From positions 3,313,501 to 3,377,500 of the forward strand of contig JBBCGI010000001.1 in assembly GCA_037200975.1 (NCBI GenBank): DNA of 64,000 nt, written 5' to 3'. Source of the stretch: Pseudomonadota bacterium. Lineage in GTDB: Bacteria > Pseudomonadota > Gammaproteobacteria > Steroidobacterales > Steroidobacteraceae. The notes beneath the pieces were generated by a model, which was given only the letters and a program-made list of their open reading frames with translations, searched no databases and was not told the DNA's origin. The position numbers and the translations under genes are program-made. Positions 57,551 to 64,000 of this stretch are shown in pieces. Position 1 is the stretch's first letter. Every line of letters begins with the position of its first letter.

Positions 57551-57609
57551 CGCCGTTTCCTCGATGCGGGCAAAATCCTCGGTCTCTTGAAGGGGATCAA
57601 GGAGGGGTT

Positions 57610-58002
57610 ATGTCACGTATCTGGTACGGAATCGCGCTGTTATGCGTCGCTGGGGCTTGTAGTGCGCAGCAAGGCGCGTCGTCGCCCGGGCCCGGAATGT
57701 CTTCGGGGCAGGGCACGGCTTCGGACGTCCGGAGCACGGTCCAGGACCCGAAGTCGGCAGAAATTCCCTTGTACGCGGGCGCTCAGATCTCCGACATCCT
57801 CACGGCACTCACCGAAAAGGGTTTCAAGATCAAGTGGAGCCCCGAAGAGGTGTTGCCCACCATGACCCTGCTCGAACGGCCGAAATCCACGCGCATCGAC
57901 AATCTGCTCAACGAGATTCTCAAGCCCTATGCCATGCGCGCGGATCACAACCTGCAGGACGGCGGGTACCGCGTGAAGCCGCTGAAGAAAAAGAAGAAGT
58001 AA
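57610..58002 (+). CDS. Small lipoprotein with STN-like domain
   Basis: The 130-residue product has a lipoprotein signal (ALLCVAGACSAQ) and, after a low-complexity Gly/Ser stretch, residues 50-120 (IPLYAGAQISDILTALTEKG, then STRIDNLLNEILKPY) resemble secretin/TonB short N-terminal (STN) domains. It ends VKPLKKKKK. STN domains often occur at the front of outer-membrane proteins; alone here, the role is unknown. GGAGG precedes the ATG. Confidence 0.65.
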   Translation: MSRIWYGIALLCVAGACSAQQGASSPGPGMSSGQGTASDVRSTVQDPKSAEIPLYAGAQISDILTALTEKGFKIKWSPEEVLPTMTLLERPKSTRIDNLLNEILKPYAMRADHNLQDGGYRVKPLKKKKK

Positions 58003-58091
58003 CTTCCACCGGGCACGACCCCCGGCCGGCTGGCCGCGGGCCGAGTCAAACAACCTTCTGCCCCAAAGCCATTAATAAGAGTGGCCGGGAT

Positions 58092-58130
58092 AGCATTCAT
58101 TCTCGATTGCAAACAGGAATGATTCGCAAT
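58092..58130. promoter_or_regulatory. Possible iron-responsive operator before the siderophore receptor
   Basis: GCATTCATTCTCGATTGC (58093-58110) and GCAAACAGGAATGATTCGC (58110-58128) form an imperfect inverted pair in an AT-richer patch with GAATGATT-like half-sites reminiscent of Fur boxes. The match to the 19-bp Fur consensus is weak; the call rests mainly on position upstream of a Fiu-like gene. Confidence 0.3.
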
Positions 58131-58246
58131 ACGATGCTGGCCGACGCTGATGGCGGCAACCGCCGTTTCAGCACCTGCTGACCAGCCAGCCACTCCCACC
58201 GGATAGCCAGAGCTGCTCGAAACAACATTTCGTTCGGGAGCCAACC

Positions 58247-60535
58247 GTGTCGTTCATTGATTCCGCCTTTGGGTGCGAAGGTTCTTCGCGCCGCCGTATC
58301 GCCCTCGCCGTGAGCCTCGCGCTCGCCGCCGCAGCCTCAAACGCCCAGGCGCAGACCGCCGAAGAAGCAAAAACACTGCCGAAAGTTTCCGTGCAGGCAG
58401 CCGAGGAAGAGCCGACCCCGAAGGTCGATCGCGTCTCCTCGCCGAAATTCACGCAAGCCCTGGTCGACACGCCGCAGACGATCTCGATCGTCAGCTCGCA
58501 GGTGTTGAGTCAGCAGGGCGCGACTTCGCTGTCGCAGGCGCTGCGTAATACCCCCGGAGTCACGTTCTTGTTAGGCGAGAACGGCAACACCGCCACCGGC
58601 GATTCCATCTTCATGCGCGGCTTCGATACGCAAGGAAGCATCTTCATCGACGGCATCCGCGATCTGGGTTCGGTCACACGCGACACGTTCAACACGGAGC
58701 AGGTCGAGATCGCCAAGGGCCCGGCGGGCCCTGACTACGGCCGCAGTGCCGCGTCGGGTTACGTGAACCTCGCCAGCAAGGTGCCCGGCGTGGAGAACTT
58801 CGCTTCCGGCACCGCCAGTTACGGTACGAGCTCCAACGGCCGTATCACGGGTGACGTGAATCATCGCGTCGACGGCACCGGCACGGCGTTCCGCCTCAAC
58901 GTGATGGGTCAGGACGGCGACGTCGACGGCCGCGACTACATCGAACGCAAGGGCTGGGCATTGGCCCCGTCGCTGGCGTTCGGTCTCGAAAGCGACACGC
59001 GCGCGTACTTCTATCTACTCCACACCGAGAGCGACAACACGCCGGACGGCGGCGTACCGACCATCGGTCTCGACGGCTTTTACAACGCCGCGTTCGATAC
59101 CGGCGGCGCGAATGCCGGCGTGGATCCGGCCCGTGTCGACCGCGACAACTGGTACGGCCTCGTCAGCGATTTCGAAGAGGTCAAGGGCACGATGTTCACG
59201 GCCCGCATCGAACACGATTTCAGCGACAACGTCTCGATCCGCAATACGTCGCGTTACGGCAAGCTGCGCCAGTTCTACGTGCTCACGGGCGTCAACGCAT
59301 TGACCGTGACCAACCCGAATCCGGACCTGTGGACCGTTGCACGCACGCGGCAATCCAAGTTCCAGGAAAACACGCTGCTGACCAACCAGACCAACGTCAC
59401 GGCGAACCTGCTGCTGGGCGGCATGCAGCACAACATCACCGGCGGTTTCGAGTTCATCGATGAAGAGCAGTACAACCCGGTGTATGTCGGCCTCGGAACG
59501 CCGATCACGCCGGCCAATCTGTACCACCCGAATCGCAACGACGTGCAGCCCGGTTATGCACCGGTGCGCAATGGCGTGTACACGCGCGGCGAAACCCAGA
59601 CCGCCGGCGTCTACGTGTTCGACACCGTGAGCTTCACCGAACAGTGGCAGTTCACCGCAGGTTTCCGCGTCGACAGCTTCGACACGGATTTCGACAGCGC
59701 CGCGTTGTCCACCGCGACTAGTCATCCGACGTTGCCGGTCGGCACGCTGGTGCCGGTTTCGCTGCAGGCGGATGACACCCTGTTCTCGTACAAGACGGGG
59801 CTGGTGTTCAAGCCGCTCGAGAACGGCAGCATCTACCTGTCGTACGCGACGTCCCAGCAGCCTCCGGGCGGCGCCAATTTCCAGCTCAGCACCGCGGCTA
59901 ACAATGCCAACCGTTCCGACCTGAAGCCGACCGAAGGGTCCAACATCGAACTCGGCACGAAGTGGGAGCTGCGCGATGGCGCGCTGGCCGTCACCGCCGC
60001 GTTGTTCAGCAGCGCGAACAAGGACGAGCTGATCCCCGACGCCGTCGATCCGACGCTGTTCGTGCAGGTCGGCAAGCGCGAAGTCAAAGGCATCGAGCTC
60101 GGACTGGTGGGCAAGATCACCGACAACTGGGAGATCAGCGCGGGTCTTGCGAAGATGGATACCGAGGTCTCGCGGGGTTCGGCCACGCAGACGGGATCGC
60201 AGATCAACTGGTCGCCGGAGCTCACATTCTCGAGCTGGACCACGTATCACACGCCGTTCGGCCTCTCGTTTGGCGGTGGAGTGCGTTACGTCGACACCGT
60301 CGCGCGATCGATCAACAACGCGGCGATTCCGGCAACTACCAACCTGTACCAGGCGCCTGACTACTGGGTGGTGGATGCCATGGCGTCCTATGCGATCAAT
60401 GACAAGGTCTCGCTGCAGCTCAATGGCTACAACCTGACCGACGAGCTGTACATCGCGTCGCTGAACAACAGCGGTGCGCGTTACAACCCGGGTTCGCCGC
60501 GCTCGGCGCTGTTGACCGTGAACTTCACGTTCTGA
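58247..60535 (+). CDS. TonB-dependent siderophore receptor (Fiu-like)
   Basis: The 762-residue protein has a signal peptide ending SNAQAQ, a TonB-box-like KVSVQAAEE, a plug domain ([50 protein letters not shown]) and a barrel ending LLTVNFTF with the terminal Phe. The plug pattern is that of catecholate siderophore receptors such as Fiu. GTG start with GGGAG upstream. The neighbouring piuC/ybiX homologue repeats the fiu-ybiX pairing of E. coli. Confidence 0.9.
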   Translation: MSFIDSAFGCEGSSRRRIALAVSLALAAAASNAQAQTAEEAKTLPKVSVQAAEEEPTPKVDRVSSPKFTQALVDTPQTISIVSSQVLSQQGATSLSQALRNTPGVTFLLGENGNTATGDSIFMRGFDTQGSIFIDGIRDLGSVTRDTFNTEQVEIAKGPAGPDYGRSAASGYVNLASKVPGVENFASGTASYGTSSNGRITGDVNHRVDGTGTAFRLNVMGQDGDVDGRDYIERKGWALAPSLAFGLESDTRAYFYLLHTESDNTPDGGVPTIGLDGFYNAAFDTGGANAGVDPARVDRDNWYGLVSDFEEVKGTMFTARIEHDFSDNVSIRNTSRYGKLRQFYVLTGVNALTVTNPNPDLWTVARTRQSKFQENTLLTNQTNVTANLLLGGMQHNITGGFEFIDEEQYNPVYVGLGTPITPANLYHPNRNDVQPGYAPVRNGVYTRGETQTAGVYVFDTVSFTEQWQFTAGFRVDSFDTDFDSAALSTATSHPTLPVGTLVPVSLQADDTLFSYKTGLVFKPLENGSIYLSYATSQQPPGGANFQLSTAANNANRSDLKPTEGSNIELGTKWELRDGALAVTAALFSSANKDELIPDAVDPTLFVQVGKREVKGIELGLVGKITDNWEISAGLAKMDTEVSRGSATQTGSQINWSPELTFSSWTTYHTPFGLSFGGGVRYVDTVARSINNAAIPATTNLYQAPDYWVVDAMASYAINDKVSLQLNGYNLTDELYIASLNNSGARYNPGSPRSALLTVNFTF

Positions 60536-60560
60536 GGTCCGCTGTGCGAGCATTCGGCCC

Positions 60561-61241
60561 ATGATGATTCATGTGCCGAAGGTGCTGACGGTCGAGCAGG
60601 TGGCGGAATGCCGCCGCCTGCTCGCGGCCGCCGACTGGACCGACGGCAAGGCCACGGCCGGCGAGCAGGGCGCGCTGGTGAAGAAGAACCGACAGTTGCC
60701 CGAGTTGTCGCCCGTCGGGCGGCAGCTGGGCGAGTTGATCCTCACCGCGCTGTCGCGCAATCCGCTGTTTTTCTCCGCCGCGCTGCCGTTGAAGACCGTG
60801 CCGCCGCTGTTCAATCGCTATGAAGGCGGCGAGCAGTACGGCATGCACATCGACGGCGCCGTGCGTGCCGTGCCGGGTACTTCGCATTTCATCCGGACGG
60901 ATCTTTCCTCGACGCTGTTCCTGACCGATCCCGCGGACTACGACGGCGGGGAACTGGTCGTGGTCGATACGTTCGGCCAGCAGTCCGTCAAACTACCGGC
61001 GGGAGATCTGATCCTGTACACGTCCGGTAGTTTGCATCGCGTGAATCCCGTGACAAGCGGCGCGCGGGTGTCGTCGTTTTTCTGGACGCAGAGCATGGTG
61101 CGCGACCCCCAGCAACGCGAAACGCTGTACCAGCTGGATCAAACCATCCAGAAAATCCGCGGCAAACATGGCGAGAACGACGAAACGGTGGCGCTCGCGG
61201 GGCACTATCACAACCTGTTGCGGATGTGGTCGGAGATCTGA
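60561..61241 (+). CDS. piuC: PKHD-type iron-dependent dioxygenase (PiuC/YbiX)
   Basis: The 226-residue protein has the Fe(II)/2-oxoglutarate hydroxylase core: HxD as [10 protein letters not shown], distal His in SLHRVNPV and the 2-oxoglutarate-binding Arg nearby. PiuC/YbiX proteins accompany catecholate receptors and are thought to process a siderophore or its product. Two adjacent ATGs (60561, 60564) are possible. It lies 25 bases after the receptor, probably one operon. Confidence 0.9.
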   Translation: MMIHVPKVLTVEQVAECRRLLAAADWTDGKATAGEQGALVKKNRQLPELSPVGRQLGELILTALSRNPLFFSAALPLKTVPPLFNRYEGGEQYGMHIDGAVRAVPGTSHFIRTDLSSTLFLTDPADYDGGELVVVDTFGQQSVKLPAGDLILYTSGSLHRVNPVTSGARVSSFFWTQSMVRDPQQRETLYQLDQTIQKIRGKHGENDETVALAGHYHNLLRMWSEI

Positions 61242-61276
61242 CTCCCGCCGTTCGGCCTCCAGCACGAATTCTGACG

Positions 61277-62377
61277 CTACGCCGGAAACTCGCGGATGCT
61301 GAAACTCTTCAGCGGCTCGAGGATTTCCTCCACCGTCAGGAGCCCCAGGCATGCCGTCGCGCCCACGGCGGGCCCGCGGCCCGCGGCGATCTTGTTAGCC
61401 AGCGCGATCGACGGGGCGCAAGGAATGTTCGGGCCGTCATTGTCGTGCGCCAGCAGACGCCAGGTCATCGTCTGGGGTTGGCCTTCTTCGTCCAGCCCCT
61501 CGAGCCGCACGAACATCGCGCCGCTGCCGCTCAGCAAGGGCGCGATCCAGCGCGCCACGGTATTGAATATCCGCGCAAATGGCAGCGCGCTCCTGAGCTT
61601 GCCGGCGCGCACCAGCCGCGCCAGTTTTTCGATGGCGCGATGTCCCGTGGCGCTCGCGAAGCCGGCGTGGAAACTCACCGTCTTCACGCCCGCGTAACGC
61701 ATCGGCAGAAGATCGAGATCGGGCACGTCGCAGCGCGACAGCAGCCGCGTCCCCACCGGTTTGGGAAATTCGTAGCTCAGTGAATCGACCCAGCCGCGCA
61801 CGGTGACGCGAGCGCCTTTTTCCAGCACGGTGAACGGCTGCCCGCAGTAACTGAATACCGCTTTGACCGTGGCGAGGCCTGGCACCAGCGCCCCCGAGGT
61901 GATGCCGATGCGGATCGCATCGAGGCGGGAATATTCGCCGGCATATCGGTCGATCACCGCGGACGACAAGCCCGGCAGCGTACTGACGCCGCTCACGACG
62001 CAGACATTTGCGGCGCGCGCGGCCGCGTCGAGTCTGGCGATGCCGCCGACGAACTCGCGGCCGTCGGCGAGATCGAGATAGTTGCAGCCCGCCTGGATGC
62101 AGGATCGAGCGACGGCATAGTCCTGATCCTGAAACGGCCCGGCGGTGTGAATGACCGTGCCCACCTGCAGCTTGCGCAGGGTCTGCGCCAGTTTCGGGCT
62201 GCTCGCATCGACTACCTTGGCGTGATCGGCGCTGCGCCCGAGCTGGTACGCGAGCGCGGTGGCCTTGGCCGCGTCGCGTCCGGCGATCAGCAGGTGGATG
62301 CCGGGGTTTCGCGCGAGGGCCGTGCAGATGCGGCTGCCGAAAAATCCGTATCCACCCAGAACGAGAACGCGGTGCAT
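61277..62377 (-). CDS. Saccharopine-dehydrogenase-like oxidoreductase
   Basis: ATG at 62377 (MHRVLVLGGYGFFGSRICTAL) gives 366 residues. The N-terminal Rossmann domain has GGYGFFG, followed by VIHTAGPFQDQ and YLDLADGREFV, the pattern of the saccharopine dehydrogenase-like family (PF03435). Substrate is unknown. A longer frame reaching 63202 overlaps ssb in antisense and is not coding. Confidence 0.8.
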   Translation of the reverse strand: MHRVLVLGGYGFFGSRICTALARNPGIHLLIAGRDAAKATALAYQLGRSADHAKVVDASSPKLAQTLRKLQVGTVIHTAGPFQDQDYAVARSCIQAGCNYLDLADGREFVGGIARLDAAARAANVCVVSGVSTLPGLSSAVIDRYAGEYSRLDAIRIGITSGALVPGLATVKAVFSYCGQPFTVLEKGARVTVRGWVDSLSYEFPKPVGTRLLSRCDVPDLDLLPMRYAGVKTVSFHAGFASATGHRAIEKLARLVRAGKLRSALPFARIFNTVARWIAPLLSGSGAMFVRLEGLDEEGQPQTMTWRLLAHDNDGPNIPCAPSIALANKIAAGRGPAVGATACLGLLTVEEILEPLKSFSIREFPA

Positions 62378-62569
62378 GTAATACCCGGCACGTGTCGCGA
62401 GATTTCCGCAGGTTACGCGCACAAGCTGTGATCGAGGAAGATCGTGAATCCGCGGCGAGCTGGTCAAGATTCGTACAGCCCGATTCGCGGCAATTACACG
62501 CGCTACATCTACGCGCTGCCGCTGCGTACAATCCCGCCCCTCAAGTACTTTCGATGAAGGGCATTCGCC

Positions 62570-63088
62570 ATGGCGCGGGGAATCAACAAAGTCATCCTGA
62601 TCGGCAATCTGGGCGCAGACCCGGAAACCCGCGCCATGCCGTCCGGCATGACGGTCGCGAACATCCGCATCGCCACGAGCGAGAACTGGAAAGACAAGCA
62701 GTCGGGCGAGAACAAGGAACGCACCGAGTGGCACAACGTCGCGATGTTCGGCCGCCTCGGAGAAATCGCCGGCGAGTACCTCAAGAAGGGCTCCAAGGTC
62801 TACATCGAAGGCAGCCTGCGGACGAGGAAATGGCAGGACAAATCCGGTAACGACCGTTACACCACGGAGATCATCGCCAACGAAATGCAGATGCTCGATA
62901 GCCGCGGTGGCGGCGGCATGGGCGGCGGTGGAAGTGAATTCGGTGGCGGTGGCGGCGGCGGTAGTGCCCGTCGCGGCGGTGGTGGCGGTGGGTCCGCGCC
63001 TCCGGATGATTTCGATCAAGGCGGTCCGCCGGCCGGCGGCGGCAGCGACAAGGGCGGCGGCGAGTTCGACGACGACATTCCGTTCTGA
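62570..63088 (+). CDS. ssb: Single-stranded DNA-binding protein
   Basis: The 172-residue protein has the SSB OB-fold ([19 protein letters not shown], cited in part, and [14 protein letters not shown]) followed by a flexible Gly-rich linker of about 55 residues and the acidic tip DDDIPF, which recruits partner proteins. It coats single-stranded DNA in replication and repair. The Gly-rich linker is highly repetitive (GGG runs). Confidence 0.97.
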   Translation: MARGINKVILIGNLGADPETRAMPSGMTVANIRIATSENWKDKQSGENKERTEWHNVAMFGRLGEIAGEYLKKGSKVYIEGSLRTRKWQDKSGNDRYTTEIIANEMQMLDSRGGGGMGGGGSEFGGGGGGGSARRGGGGGGSAPPDDFDQGGPPAGGGSDKGGGEFDDDIPF

Positions 63089-63210
63089 TCGCCACTGCGC
63101 GCAGCGCTCCCGCTCCGCCCAGAGACGTTCAAGTATTTGTTCCGTAAAGGAAATATAGCCAGCCGGGTAAGTGCGATACCCTAGCGCCCGCTTTCCCCGC
63201 ACCTCCCTCG

Positions 63211-64000
63211 ATGCCCGGCCGCTACTACATCAAGACTTTCGGCTGCCAGATGAACGAGTACGACTCGACCCGCATGGGCGATGTCCTCGCGGCTGGCGCA
63301 GATCTGACTCCCACCGACGATCCGGCCGAAGCCGACGTCCTCCTCATGAACACCTGCTCGGTGCGCGAGAAGGCCGAGGACAAGGTGTATTCGCTGCTGG
63401 GTGAATGGCGCCAGCTCAAGAAGCTCAAGCCGTCTGTATTGATAGGCGTCGGTGGCTGCGTGGCCAGCCAGGAAGGCGAGGGCATCACCAGGCGCGCACC
63501 GTTCGTGGACCTCGTGTTCGGTCCGCAGACTTTGCACCGCCTGCCCGACATGATCGGCGAGCGTATGCGCGGCGGCCGCGCCGTGGTCGACGTGTCCTTC
63601 CCCGAGATCGAGAAGTTCGATCACCTGCCGGCGCCGCGTGCGGAAGGCTCGAGCGCCTACGTGTCGGTCATGGAAGGCTGCAGCAAGTACTGCACTTTCT
63701 GCGTGGTGCCCTACACGCGTGGCGACGAAGTGAGCCGCGGCTTCGAATCGGTGCTCGACGAAGTGCGTTCGCTCGCCGGCCAGGGCGTCGGCGAGGTCCA
63801 CTTGTTAGGCCAGAACGTCAACGCTTACGCGGGCGCGATGGCCGACGGCACCGTGGTCGATCTTGCGACGCTCATTCACTACGTGGCGGAAGTCGACGGC
63901 GTGCAGCGCATCCGCTTCACGACCTCGCATCCGGTGGAGTTCGGCGATTCGCTGATCGAGGCCTACGCCAGCATCCCCAAACTCGCGAATCAACTGCACC
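63211..64000 (+). CDS. miaB: tRNA-2-methylthio-N6-dimethylallyladenosine synthase MiaB (5' part)
   Basis: The frame starts ATG at 63211 ([19 protein letters not shown]) and runs off the right edge after 263 codons. The N-terminal cluster Cys residues are in [16 protein letters not shown] and GGCVASQ, and the radical-SAM CxxxCxxC is CSKYCTFC. MiaB adds the methylthio group to i6A37 of tRNAs. The TRAM domain is beyond the window. No strong ribosome-binding site precedes the ATG. Confidence 0.95.
   Translation, partial: MPGRYYIKTFGCQMNEYDSTRMGDVLAAGADLTPTDDPAEADVLLMNTCSVREKAEDKVYSLLGEWRQLKKLKPSVLIGVGGCVASQEGEGITRRAPFVDLVFGPQTLHRLPDMIGERMRGGRAVVDVSFPEIEKFDHLPAPRAEGSSAYVSVMEGCSKYCTFCVVPYTRGDEVSRGFESVLDEVRSLAGQGVGEVHLLGQNVNAYAGAMADGTVVDLATLIHYVAEVDGVQRIRFTTSHPVEFGDSLIEAYASIPKLANQLH

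Noticed and set aside
62378-63202. N-terminal extension of the saccharopine-dehydrogenase-like frame
   Set aside because: It is antisense to ssb and reads as Gly/Thr/Ala-rich noise; the Rossmann motif begins at the ATG at 62377.

Overview
The window is GC-rich DNA from a gammaproteobacterium. The complete spc and alpha ribosomal operons, the long S14 form, several large TonB-dependent receptors, many secreted glycoside hydrolases and Xanthomonas-like attC sites suggest a polysaccharide-degrading member of the Xanthomonadales/Nevskiales/Steroidobacter side of the class. That placement is inference; no 16S rRNA gene is present.

Region 1 (1-14340) is a nearly unbroken ribosomal superoperon, rplC to rplQ, including secY, rpmJ and rpoA. 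It begins at rplC with its own promoter and a leader of about 210 nt; rpsJ (S10), which normally leads this operon, is not upstream. A 30-bp perfect inverted repeat closes the preceding gene. Region 2 (14280-15570) holds a REP-associated tyrosine transposase (RAYT) gene bracketed by perfect 22-bp inverted repeats, wedged between rplQ and mscL.

Region 3 (15590-27210) contains housekeeping and repair genes: a PepQ-type dipeptidase, an Ala/Pro-rich lipoprotein, an acetyltransferase, a YwrD-like gamma-glutamyltransferase, and a uvrA / receiver-kinase / GH50-like hydrolase operon. Divergent from uvrA is a hypoxanthine-DNA glycosylase plus NUDIX pair.

Region 4 (27370-43110) is a carbohydrate-utilisation locus. 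It has a membrane AraC-type regulator, an esterase-fold protein lacking its catalytic Ser, a GH16 glucanase divergent from a large TonB receptor across a LacI-type operator, then two flavin-dependent halogenase homologues flanking a SapC-family and a JmjC/cupin-like protein, a LacI repressor, a sugar-porter MFS protein and a GH88/GH105 hydrolase. The halogenase-SapC-cupin-halogenase block is the most attractive candidate for an undescribed function.

Region 5 (43540-46280) is an integron cassette array without an integrase in view (a CALIN): six cassettes with four well-formed attC sites of about 88 bp and a shorter fifth. They carry a lipoprotein, an HNH nuclease, a membrane protein, a frameshifted DUF4304 gene, an NTF2-like lipoprotein and a small membrane protein.

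Region 6 (46700-55930) has a homocysteine S-methyltransferase, an unknown secreted protein, and a tightly overlapping iclR-fucP-aldo/keto reductase-lactonase-SDR operon that looks like oxidative L-fucose catabolism, divergent from a GH31 alpha-xylosidase-like lipoprotein; together they suggest xyloglucan side-chain use. Region 7 (55920-64000) holds a second perfect 30-bp inverted repeat, zwf, a small lipoprotein, a Fiu-like siderophore receptor with its piuC/ybiX partner, a saccharopine-dehydrogenase-like protein, ssb, and the first part of miaB.
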